A stretch of 47,698 nucleotides of DNA, taken from Eubacteriales bacterium. GTDB taxonomy: Bacteria; Bacillota; Clostridia; Lachnospirales; Lachnospiraceae. Shown one piece after another: positions 1-6,957 of this stretch. Location: the NCBI GenBank assembly GCA_030524225.1, contig JAUNGV010000018.1, positions 1 through 47,698 on the forward strand, in the 5' to 3' direction. The notes beneath the pieces are model-generated. The model ran no database searches. It saw only the letters and a list, made by a program, of their open reading frames with translations, and was not told the origin of the DNA. How positions within the stretch are numbered: position 1 is the first letter of the stretch; each line of letters starts with the position of its first letter. A program made the translations under genes and the position numbers.

Positions 1-76
1 TCACATTTTCATCTATCCGGGATCGAGAGTATGGAATCTCGGATTACAATTCAGGTTCCAACCATAGGAGAACGTT

Positions 77-979
77 TTGAAAAACCGGGAATTTGAAAGA
101 ATCCATGAAAAAGAGGCGCACGGCACGCTGCGCTTCCATTTAAACGTACACGAATTCACCTCTGATCCGTCCCGCGCCGAACGCGTCAGTCCGCACTGGC
201 ACGAGGAATATGAACTGCTCTGCATCTGTGAGGGAGAGGGCAGCGCGCAGATCGGCGGGCGGCGTTTTTCTTTTGCCGCCGGGGACATCCTCTTCATCGA
301 CGCAGGATGCGTCCACTCCCTCTCGGCTCCGGTCGGTACGCCTCTCTCCTTCTACGCCGTCGATTTCGGCCGGGATCTGATCGACAGCTACGGAAACGAC
401 GATATCCGGCAGAAATACATTCACCCCCAGAGTAGCAGGGAGCTGCGCTTCTGCAATCATTTCAGTTCCGGGGACGAGGTCTGGCCGCAGCTGAGCGCTG
501 CTCTCTCGGAACTCCTTCTTCTGTACCGACAGGGAATTTCCGGCAATGAGCTCCTGCTCAAAGCCTGCCTTCTCCAGCTCTGGCATTTCCTGAGCGCGCA
601 TCCCGCGACAAACGTCTCCGTCAGCACCCGCGACGACCGGAACGCCGCCCTCGCCAAGGAAATTCTCCAATTCATACAGGAGAACTACGCCTCCAATCTC
701 ACGCTTTCCCACCTCGCCTCCCGTTTCTATATGAGCGAGGGGCAGTTCTGCCGTTTTTTCAAATCCCAGATCGGCATGACGGCGATCGAATACCTGAACT
801 ATTACCGGATCGGCGTCGCCTGCGATCTCCTGCGACGCGAAGGAGCGCTGTCCGACACCTCTGTCAGCAGCGTCGCGATGGCCTGCGGTTACGGCAATAT
901 CAGCTATTTCAACCGTGTTTTCCGCCGCTATATGCACTGCACGCCCCGGGAATATAAGCAAAAGAATATCGATTCCTGA
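77..979 (+). CDS. AraC family transcriptional regulator with N-terminal cupin domain
   Basis: A 300-residue one-component regulator. Residues about 20-150 form a cupin-like sensor: HWHEEYELL near residue 41, a Gly-Asp turn and a later His, typical of sugar-sensing AraC proteins. Residues about 190-297 carry the two helix-turn-helix units, including LSHLASRFYMSEGQFCRFFK and the conserved GYGNISYFNRVFRRY segment. The start is TTG, because AGGAG lies six bases upstream and the nearest ATG is out of frame. The gene stands alone and converges on sbcC, so its target is unclear. The effector is probably a carbohydrate, by family analogy only. Confidence 0.9.
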   Translation: MKNREFERIHEKEAHGTLRFHLNVHEFTSDPSRAERVSPHWHEEYELLCICEGEGSAQIGGRRFSFAAGDILFIDAGCVHSLSAPVGTPLSFYAVDFGRDLIDSYGNDDIRQKYIHPQSSRELRFCNHFSSGDEVWPQLSAALSELLLLYRQGISGNELLLKACLLQLWHFLSAHPATNVSVSTRDDRNAALAKEILQFIQENYASNLTLSHLASRFYMSEGQFCRFFKSQIGMTAIEYLNYYRIGVACDLLRREGALSDTSVSSVAMACGYGNISYFNRVFRRYMHCTPREYKQKNIDS

Positions 980-991
980 CAGCCCGAAACA

Positions 992-1097
992 TTTGCCGCT
1001 GCGGGCGCAGAAACGGAATTCGCAACGACACCTTGCAATGCCCGCGCAGTACGGAGGTGTTTACCGCTGCAGACGGAGAAACGCGAGGTAGCGACAT
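992..1097. repeat. imperfect direct repeat in a convergent intergenic region
   Basis: TTTGCCGCTGCGGGCGCAG at 992 recurs as TTTACCGCTGCAGACGGAG at 1060, an offset of 68 bases. The similarity continues for about 35 bases and ends in GCGAC. It lies between the 3' ends of the AraC gene and sbcC. There is no U-run, so it is not a standard terminator. Confidence 0.5.
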
Positions 1098-4085
1098 TCA
1101 CACAGAGATCTCCGCCCTGCTGCCACCTGTCCGCTCCTTGCGCACGACAATCTGGTGGTCGATCCGTGTCTTTAACTCCGTCACATGAGAAATAATCCCC
1201 ACAAGCCGGTTTCCCTCCGTCAGGGAAGCCAGCGTGTCGATGGCCTGCCGCAGACTCTCTTCATCGAGGGAACCAAACCCCTCGTCGACAAAGAGCGTGT
1301 CGAGCCGGACGCCGCCCGCCACCGACTGCACTTCATCGGAAAGGCCCAGCGCCAGAGACAGAGACGCCATAAACGACTCTCCGCCGGAGAGCGTCCGCAC
1401 ACTCCGCACGGATCCGTTGTAGTGATCGATCACATCCAGCTCCAGACCGCCTTGACTGCGGCGGTTCTCCTCCTCCTTTCGCCGCATCAGCTCGTACTGT
1501 CCTCCCGACATTTTGAGAAACCGCAGGTTCGCCCGGGCGATCACCCGCTCGAAATACGTCATCTGCACATACGTTTCCAGCCGGATTTTGTCCTTTTGAC
1601 GCAGCTCGCCGTTTGCCGTATCAGAGAGTGCGCCGACGCTCTGCAGCCTCTTCTCCGTCTCATCCAGCTCCTTCTGCGCCGACGCGATCCGCTCCCCGGC
1701 GCTTTCATTCGTGTGAATCCGGAGCAGCAGCGCCTTCTCCTCCTTCTGCGTCTCCTGCCTGACCGCCTCGTTCTGCGTCCGCTCCCGTTCCAGTGCCTGC
1801 CCGTCGATCTCCGGCAGCGCGGCGAGCTGACGGCGCAGCGCCGCCTCTCTGCCCGCCGCCGCGTCTGCGGCGCTCTTGGCCTGCAGATAACCCTGTTCCG
1901 CCCGCGCCGCCCGCGCTGCGATCGCAGCCGCCTCCTGCTCCCAGCTCTCCTTTTGACGCAGCGCCTCCTGACGGCTGACGTAGGGCAGGGATTCCTGCAG
2001 CTGCCGCGCGGCGCTTTGTCTCTCCAGAACGCTGCGCGCCGTCTCGGCCAGCTTCGTCTCCCCTTCCCGGAGAGAGCTCTCGAGCTGCCGCGTTTTCTCC
2101 TCATAGGGCGGAAGCTGCTGCGCCAGCTGATCACGGCGCTCCACCCGTTTTTCCTCCTGTGCTAGTGCAGCGCGCAGCTGACGCAGCCTGTTCTGACCGG
2201 CTGCCTTCTCCTCCTGTATTCGCGCCTGCCACGCCGCCCAGTCCAGCTCCCGCACCCCGCCCTCCGGCTCCGACTCGGGCAGTTCCTTTGCTGTCCCGGC
2301 GCTCTCCGGCTCCACTTCAGGCAGTTCCTTCGTTTGCCCGGCGCCCTCCGTTTTCTCCGGATCGGACCGTTCTTCGTTTTCTCCGGCGCGCTCCGTCCTG
2401 CCCTCTCTGTTTTCCTGCCCAAACAGTTCCGCAGCCGTCTCCGCAAAGCTCTTCGACTTTTCCTGTGCTCTGACCAGTGCGCCGCTGGCCTCCTCACTGG
2501 CCTGCGCCGCCCGCTTTCTGACGCTCTCCGCTATTTTCTGCAGACTGTCGAGTTCCTCCTTGGAGGGCGCTTGTATCGGCCGTCCCGCCGGATGCGGATG
2601 TTCTGTCGCCCCGCAGACCGGGCAGGGTGCGCCCTCCTGCAGCATCTGCGCCAGAATGCCGGCCTGCGCGTCGAGATAGAGCCGGTTTGCCCTGCGGTAT
2701 GCCTGCTCTGCGCCATCGCTCTCTTTCGCCGCCCGCAGATACTTTTCCTGCGCCTTTCCCACAGCCGCCTCTGCCCGCTTTGCCTCCGTCATCGCTTTCT
2801 CCAGCTTCTCCAGCCAATCTGCCCGGTCCTGCGCTCTCTCCGTCTCCCTCACCAGCGCCTCTTTCCGCTCCCCGGCCTGCTGCAGACTTTCCCATTCCGC
2901 TTTGCCCTTCGCCAGCGCCTCCTGACGTTTCTGCAGTTCTGACTGCCACCGCTGATACGACTGCTCCTGCGCCTGCCGCTTCCGCTCCAGTTCTTCCAGC
3001 GCCTTCCTGCTCTCCTCCAGCTGCGCGTACTGCGGCAGGGTGCTTTGCAGGGCGGCAATCTGCTGCAGCAGCTTCTCCCGCTCCGGCGCCTGCGCCTGTG
3101 ACGCCTGCCGTTCCGCCTCCCATTTCTGCAGCGCCTCCGCCTGCTTTCCGGTCTCCGCTGCGGCCAGCTCCCGCTCCGCCTGCACGCTGCGCCGGTTCCG
3201 AACCTGCGCCAGCCGCGCCGCGCAGTCCGCCGCCTTCTCCTCGCACAGGCGCAGCCGCTCCCGGCACGCCTCCGCCCGCCCGCGGTCCGCCGCGAGCAGC
3301 TCCCCGAGCAGCGTCAGAATCTCGTCCGCAGGGCTCTCTCCCGCCTGTATGGCCGCGATCTGTGCCGGTAGACCACAAGCGCCGTTTTTTTCGTCCGCGC
3401 TAAGGTTCTCTCCCGCCGTCCCGCGCTCCCCTCTCTCTCCGCAGTCAATCGAGGCGATCGCCTTCTCCCGCTCCTCCCGCAGCTGCGCACAGGAACGCTG
3501 CAGCAGAAGCGTCTCCTCTTTCAGCCTGCTCTGCAGCTCCTGATACCGCTCCGTCCGGAAAATTCGGCGGAAAATTTCCATTCTCTCCGCCGTCGAAGCC
3601 AGCAGAAGTTTTAAAAAATCCCCCTGCGCAATCATTGCGATCTGCGAAAACTGCTCCCGGTCCAGTCCCAGAATCTCCTGCACCGCCGCCGTCACCTCTC
3701 CGGTTTTCGTGACCACACGTCCGTCAGGGCACAGGAGGGAAGCGTCCGCCGGCGTCATTGTCGTGCCGCTCCCTCTTTTTTTAGGCCGCTCATACGCGGG
3801 ATTTCGCCGCACCACATACTCTTTTCCGCGGCACAGAAAGGTCAGCTCCACCTCTGTCGGCGTCTCCGGGTCTGCGTATTTGGAGCGCAGCATCTCCGCG
3901 CGCCGGTTTTCCCCGCTCGCCTCTCCGAACAGCGCAAATGTGATCGCGTCAAAAATCGTTGTTTTTCCCGCTCCCGTATCGCCGGTCACGAGATACAGGC
4001 CGCTCTCGCCCAATTCACCGAGCACCAGTTCCGTGCGCCCGGCATAGGGGCCGAACGCCGACATTGTCAATTGTATAGGACGCAT
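1098..4085 (-). CDS. sbcC: exonuclease subunit SbcC (SMC-like ATPase)
   Basis: Large subunit of the SbcCD (Mre11-Rad50-like) nuclease, which opens hairpins and trims DNA ends. The N-terminus has Walker A GDTGAGKTT at residues 35-43 and a Q-loop near 150. Two long coiled-coil arms rich in Glu, Gln and Ala flank a zinc-hook CPVCG near residue 485. The C-terminus has the ABC signature LSGGESF near 893 and Walker B LFVDEGFGSLD near 928. Length (995 residues) is normal for the family. The ATG is preceded by GGAAAGGAAACT. It is downstream of sbcD but separated from it by a nuclease gene. An acidic insert near residues 580-610 contains a 14-residue tandem duplication. Confidence 0.97.
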   Translation of the reverse strand: MRPIQLTMSAFGPYAGRTELVLGELGESGLYLVTGDTGAGKTTIFDAITFALFGEASGENRRAEMLRSKYADPETPTEVELTFLCRGKEYVVRRNPAYERPKKRGSGTTMTPADASLLCPDGRVVTKTGEVTAAVQEILGLDREQFSQIAMIAQGDFLKLLLASTAERMEIFRRIFRTERYQELQSRLKEETLLLQRSCAQLREEREKAIASIDCGERGERGTAGENLSADEKNGACGLPAQIAAIQAGESPADEILTLLGELLAADRGRAEACRERLRLCEEKAADCAARLAQVRNRRSVQAERELAAAETGKQAEALQKWEAERQASQAQAPEREKLLQQIAALQSTLPQYAQLEESRKALEELERKRQAQEQSYQRWQSELQKRQEALAKGKAEWESLQQAGERKEALVRETERAQDRADWLEKLEKAMTEAKRAEAAVGKAQEKYLRAAKESDGAEQAYRRANRLYLDAQAGILAQMLQEGAPCPVCGATEHPHPAGRPIQAPSKEELDSLQKIAESVRKRAAQASEEASGALVRAQEKSKSFAETAAELFGQENREGRTERAGENEERSDPEKTEGAGQTKELPEVEPESAGTAKELPESEPEGGVRELDWAAWQARIQEEKAAGQNRLRQLRAALAQEEKRVERRDQLAQQLPPYEEKTRQLESSLREGETKLAETARSVLERQSAARQLQESLPYVSRQEALRQKESWEQEAAAIAARAARAEQGYLQAKSAADAAAGREAALRRQLAALPEIDGQALERERTQNEAVRQETQKEEKALLLRIHTNESAGERIASAQKELDETEKRLQSVGALSDTANGELRQKDKIRLETYVQMTYFERVIARANLRFLKMSGGQYELMRRKEEENRRSQGGLELDVIDHYNGSVRSVRTLSGGESFMASLSLALGLSDEVQSVAGGVRLDTLFVDEGFGSLDEESLRQAIDTLASLTEGNRLVGIISHVTELKTRIDHQIVVRKERTGGSRAEISV
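2262..2345 (-). repeat. 42-bp tandem duplication inside sbcC
   Basis: Two adjacent 42-bp units, starting at 2262 and 2304, encode two related 14-residue segments with cores KELPESEPE and KELPEVEPE, in the distal coiled-coil arm after the zinc hook. Because 42 is a multiple of three the frame is kept. Confidence 0.75.
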
Positions 4086-4132
4086 AGTTTCCTTTCCGCA
4101 GCAGTTTATTCTGCGTTCTCCTCACTGTTTCC
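4084..4132 (-). repeat. flanking direct repeat, sbcC-proximal copy
   Basis: About 47 bp matching 5118-5164 at roughly four positions in five. On the minus strand both copies read GAACGCAGAAT, AACTGC, a GCGG-rich stretch, a purine-rich Shine-Dalgarno sequence and ATG. Each includes a CGCAG/CTGC inverted pair resembling the family A leader hairpin. This copy encodes the last residues of the nuclease and supplies the ribosome binding site of sbcC. Confidence 0.7.
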
Positions 4133-5119
4133 CAAGACAAGCTCCGTCAATTCGCGCAATTTATTTTGCAGCAGTTCTTTATCCGGCAAACAGAGCGAAT
4201 AATCCGAAACCAATGTCTGGGATATACTGTGGCCAAGTGCATACTCTACCACTGCATCGTCTTTGCCGGCACACAGAATGACACCGACGCTTGGATTTTC
4301 ATTTTCCTTTTTCACATCGCGATCGAGCGCTTCCAGATAAAAATTGATCTGTCCGATATGTTCCGGTTTAAACTTGCCAATTTTCAACTCCACCGGAACA
4401 AGACAGGACAAAGCACGATTATAAAACAGCAGATCAATATAAAAGTCCTGTCCGCCAACCTGAATACGGTATTCTTCCCCAATTAAGGTAAAATCTCTTC
4501 CAAATTCAAGAATGAATTGTTTCAAATTTCCAAGAATTGCTTTCCGGAAATTCTTCTCAGAATAGGGATTCGGTAATTCCAAAAACTCAAGCACATAAGT
4601 GTCAAGAATACTGCCGCGCACATTATGGGAAACTGCCTCTGCCATTGGCTTCCCGGAAGAAAGCATATGTCTCTCATAGTAGGCGCTGTCAATTTGACGC
4701 TCCAGTTCTCTTTTGGAATAGTGTTCTTTCGCGCACAATTCCATATAAAAATGCCGTTCCTCTATCGACCTTGCGCCGGACATAATAAGCAGATGATTGG
4801 TCCAGCTGATTTGTGTCACCAGCGGCGTCACAAATTCATCGTCCTGATAAGTTTCATAAAATTGCTTCATGCGGTACAAGCCACGGCGGTTAAATCCTTT
4901 AATCCCCGGATTTTTCTGCGCAATGCAGGCCGCCGCCTCGTCAATCACCTTATCCCCGAACGCAGAGTCGGCACATAGCGCCGAAAGATATTCTCCAATT
5001 CTCCAATACATTTGAATCAGCTCTGTATTCACCGCTTTTAACGCCCGGGTACGAGCCTGATCAATCATAGAAATAATCTCGTCAAACTCTCCTTGTTTCG
5101 GAACTTCTCCCCTCTTCAT
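4106..5119 (-). CDS. YhcG-type PDDEXK nuclease domain protein (DUF1016)
   Basis: A 337-residue protein of the DUF1016/YhcG family: an N-terminal YhcG_N domain (about residues 10-165; typical segment YWRIGEYLSAL) and a C-terminal PDDEXK nuclease fold. The catalytic set is visible as the Asp in FYIDLLFYN and the Glu and Lys in VELKIGKFKPE, near residues 215-250. Family members are predicted DNA nucleases, often found near restriction-modification or other mobile genes; the biochemical role is not firmly known. It sits between sbcD and sbcC, with 34 and 20 base gaps. Its base composition is visibly more AT-rich than both neighbours, and a direct repeat flanks it. The likely history is insertion into an existing sbcDC operon. 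Confidence 0.9.
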   Translation of the reverse strand: MKRGEVPKQGEFDEIISMIDQARTRALKAVNTELIQMYWRIGEYLSALCADSAFGDKVIDEAAACIAQKNPGIKGFNRRGLYRMKQFYETYQDDEFVTPLVTQISWTNHLLIMSGARSIEERHFYMELCAKEHYSKRELERQIDSAYYERHMLSSGKPMAEAVSHNVRGSILDTYVLEFLELPNPYSEKNFRKAILGNLKQFILEFGRDFTLIGEEYRIQVGGQDFYIDLLFYNRALSCLVPVELKIGKFKPEHIGQINFYLEALDRDVKKENENPSVGVILCAGKDDAVVEYALGHSISQTLVSDYSLCLPDKELLQNKLRELTELVLGNSEENAE

Positions 5120-5164
5120 ACTTTCCCCCGCCGCAGTTCATTCTGCGTTCTTCTCACTCTTTCC
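5118..5164 (-). repeat. flanking direct repeat, sbcD-proximal copy
   Basis: Second copy of the repeat at 4084-4132. It covers the sbcD stop codon and supplies the ribosome binding site (GGCGGGGGAAAG) of the nuclease gene. CGCAG and CTGCG form a short hairpin with a six-base loop just before it. Confidence 0.7.
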
Positions 5165-6644
5165 TCCACACCGTCCCGATCAGCTCCCTCAGATACTCCT
5201 CCTGCTCCGGCTGCAGCGGCTGGTTGTTCTGTTTCTCATAGAATTCCGCAAACAGCGAGAGCGGGTCCTGCGCCTCGGGACGCTCCGCACCGCCGATCTC
5301 CTGCCGGGAACGGGTGCGCGCATTATCGTAATCCAGCTTCATCAGATTCGGATAAATCAGAGCGAGCTTTCGCGCCGCATCCGGCACATCCTCCTCGTCG
5401 GTCAGCGTCACATGCAGATAGGCATTCCGGTCGAACCGGCTGTAATACTCCCTCGCCGTCACTTCCAGATAGGTACCCCTGATCTCGAGCAGATCCCGCA
5501 GCGGCACGAGAGGAATCGTGCGGATTCTCAGTCCCGCCCCAACGCTCTCCGTTTCCGGCTCCGTCTGTGTTGGCGCCACCTCCTTCTGCAGCATCCGCCG
5601 CGTCTGATCCTCTTTGGAATTCGCCGCTCTCTTCTCTCCCAGTTCGATCACTGTCACGGACTTCTCCTGCCGCGCCTCGCCGAACGAATATTTGAGCGGC
5701 GCGCCGCAGTAGCGCAGAAGCGTGCCGCAGACATCACCTGCCACGACCGTATTCCGCTCCTCCTCGCTTCCAAAACATAGTTCCCGCTTCGTCTCACTTC
5801 CAGCAGGCTGATCCTGCGCGCCTTTGCTTCCGGAATTCGCCTCTCTCCCCACGCGTAGCTCCTGCGCGCCGTGCAGATGGCCCAGCGCTACATAATCAAA
5901 GGGCGCAAAAACCGACGCGTCCACGTTGTCCACGCCGCCGACCGCTACCTCCTCGGAATCGCTGCGCGCCGCGCCGGTCACAAACTGGTGTGCCAGCAGG
6001 ATATTCCAGACCGCATCATCCGCCTGCCTGCAGCGTTCTCCGCTCTGCCCGGCGCTGTCCGCAATGTGTCTGTCGTTTTCCGGGTGCGCACTTTCCTCCG
6101 CTTGTCCACAGTCTCCCCTGCTCTGCCCGGCGTTATCCACAGATTCCGCGCCGTTTCCCACCATCTCGTCCACCACCGCGCGCACAGCGTCCGTATACGT
6201 GTTAATTTCCCTGTCCGGAAAATAGGGGCGCACCGTCGCCGGTTTGAGAAACGGCAACAGATAAAACCGCGCCGTCACCCCCGCCGCATCCGTCAGCATA
6301 ATCGGCTCGACGTGCCCGCGATAGACCGGCGAGACGTAAACGCCTCCTCTGCCCATGATGGACGCTCCAAAGGCGATTCTCTCCGCACTGTCGTGATTTC
6401 CGCTGATCACAAAAACGGGAATCTCCCGCACCGATAACCGGGAGAGAAAACTGTCAAAAAGCGCAACCGCCTCCGCACTCGGCACCGGCTTATCGTAGAT
6501 ATCCCCCGCAATCAGCACCGCATCGGGCATTTCCCTATCCACGATCTCCACAATTTTCTGCAACATATCGTCCTGATCCTCGATCAGAGAAAACTCATTC
6601 AGCCGTTTCCCCAGATGGAGGTCGGAGAGATGAAGTAATTTCAT
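5154..6644 (-). CDS. sbcD: exonuclease subunit SbcD (Mre11-like phosphoesterase)
   Basis: Nuclease subunit of SbcCD. Metallophosphoesterase motifs are in order: SDLHLG (residues 7-12), GDIYD (47-51), GNHD (82-85) and GHLHG near 253. A capping domain follows, ending with QEEYLRELIGTVWRKE. The ATG at 6644 is chosen over an in-frame GTG three codons upstream because GGAAGGG lies nine bases before it and would overlap the GTG. At 496 residues it is longer than usual for SbcD. The excess is two hydrophilic inserts, near residues 155-205 and 260-305, the first with a degenerate duplication (NAGQSRGDCGQAEE, then SAGQSGERCRQADD). It heads the sbcD-nuclease-sbcC operon. Confidence 0.95.
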   Translation of the reverse strand: MKLLHLSDLHLGKRLNEFSLIEDQDDMLQKIVEIVDREMPDAVLIAGDIYDKPVPSAEAVALFDSFLSRLSVREIPVFVISGNHDSAERIAFGASIMGRGGVYVSPVYRGHVEPIMLTDAAGVTARFYLLPFLKPATVRPYFPDREINTYTDAVRAVVDEMVGNGAESVDNAGQSRGDCGQAEESAHPENDRHIADSAGQSGERCRQADDAVWNILLAHQFVTGAARSDSEEVAVGGVDNVDASVFAPFDYVALGHLHGAQELRVGREANSGSKGAQDQPAGSETKRELCFGSEEERNTVVAGDVCGTLLRYCGAPLKYSFGEARQEKSVTVIELGEKRAANSKEDQTRRMLQKEVAPTQTEPETESVGAGLRIRTIPLVPLRDLLEIRGTYLEVTAREYYSRFDRNAYLHVTLTDEEDVPDAARKLALIYPNLMKLDYDNARTRSRQEIGGAERPEAQDPLSLFAEFYEKQNNQPLQPEQEEYLRELIGTVWRKE

Positions 6645-6650
6645 AAAAAT

Positions 6651-6717
6651 CACCCTTCCGGAGCGATCCTCGCGACAGGGCTATCCTCGGTATTTGTGAC
6701 GCTCCGACACAAATACC
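6651..6717 (-). promoter_or_regulatory. family B structured leader element of sbcD
   Basis: On the plus strand GGTATTTGTG (6689-6698) and CACAAATACC (6708-6717) form a perfect 10-bp stem around the 9-base loop ACGCTCCGA. Seven loop bases, CGCTCCG, are complementary to CGGAGCG at 6659-6665, which directly abuts the Shine-Dalgarno sequence of sbcD. A hairpin-loop to Shine-Dalgarno-proximal pairing (pseudoknot) is therefore possible. The same arrangement recurs upstream of proS. No known RNA family was recognised. Confidence 0.6.
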
Positions 6718-6746
6718 GGTGTGAAAATTTACACTGTCTCCATTCC

Positions 6747-6768
6747 GGAACGCCCTTCGAGACGTTCC
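6747..6768 (-). repeat. second, orphan family B hairpin upstream of sbcD
   Basis: GGAACG, ten bases, CGTTCC. On the minus strand it is followed by GGAATGGAG, the same purine-rich tail seen at proS, but no start codon follows. It looks like a decaying or tandem copy of the leader element. Confidence 0.5.
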
Positions 6769-6810
6769 ATCACCATCCGCCGTCAGGATTCTCTTTCCCC
6801 TGACACTACG

Positions 6811-6839
6811 ATCTTATTCTATTTTCCGGTGTGGTGCAA
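6811..6839 (-). promoter_or_regulatory. possible promoter for sbcD
   Basis: On the minus strand TTGCAC, 17 bases, TAAGAT. It would give a leader of about 160 bases containing both family B hairpins. The match to consensus is moderate. Confidence 0.35.
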
Positions 6840-6851
6840 TGCGCTGCACAC

Positions 6852-6879
6852 TTGCTTTTTCTTTCCTGTCTGCTATACT
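6852..6879 (+). promoter_or_regulatory. promoter of the AAA ATPase gene
   Basis: TTGCTT at 6852, 16 bases, then TATACT at 6874, with TG one base upstream of the -10 (extended -10). It ends exactly where the palindromic operator begins. Confidence 0.65.
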
Positions 6880-6916
6880 TTATCTAATCGTGATTATAAT
6901 AATCGTGATTAGATAA
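6880..6916 (+). promoter_or_regulatory. 37-bp near-perfect palindrome, probable double operator
   Basis: The arms TTATCTAATC and GATTAGATAA enclose two copies of the smaller dyad TAATCGTGATTA (6885-6896 and 6900-6911), 15 bases apart. Only the two GT dinucleotides break the symmetry, and in RNA these would form G-U pairs. A further palindrome ATCGCGAT lies at 6917-6924. Position across the expected transcription start suggests tight repression by a dimeric or tetrameric regulator. The transcript could also form a long hairpin. Confidence 0.7.
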
Positions 6917-6957
6917 ATCGCGATCCATGAAAAAGCTTTTCACAGAAGGAGAATCCC

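Noticed and set aside
140..961. A long open frame of 273 codons opposite the AraC gene.
   Set aside because: It is a shadow of a GC-rich coding sequence; the plus-strand frame has intact AraC domains.
2494..3378. A 294-codon Gly/Ala-rich open frame in another phase of sbcC.
   Set aside because: Composition is an artefact of the coiled-coil codons; the SbcC frame is continuous with all motifs.
6102..6141. Two DnaA-box-like sequences, TTGTCCACA and TTATCCACA, 31 bases apart inside sbcD.
   Set aside because: They fall in a duplicated low-complexity insert of the protein, there is no AT-rich unwinding region or dnaA/dnaN nearby, and two boxes are not an origin.
6721..6912. A 63-codon plus-strand frame upstream of the ATPase gene.
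   Set aside because: It spans the promoter and operator, has no ribosome binding site and no recognisable domain.
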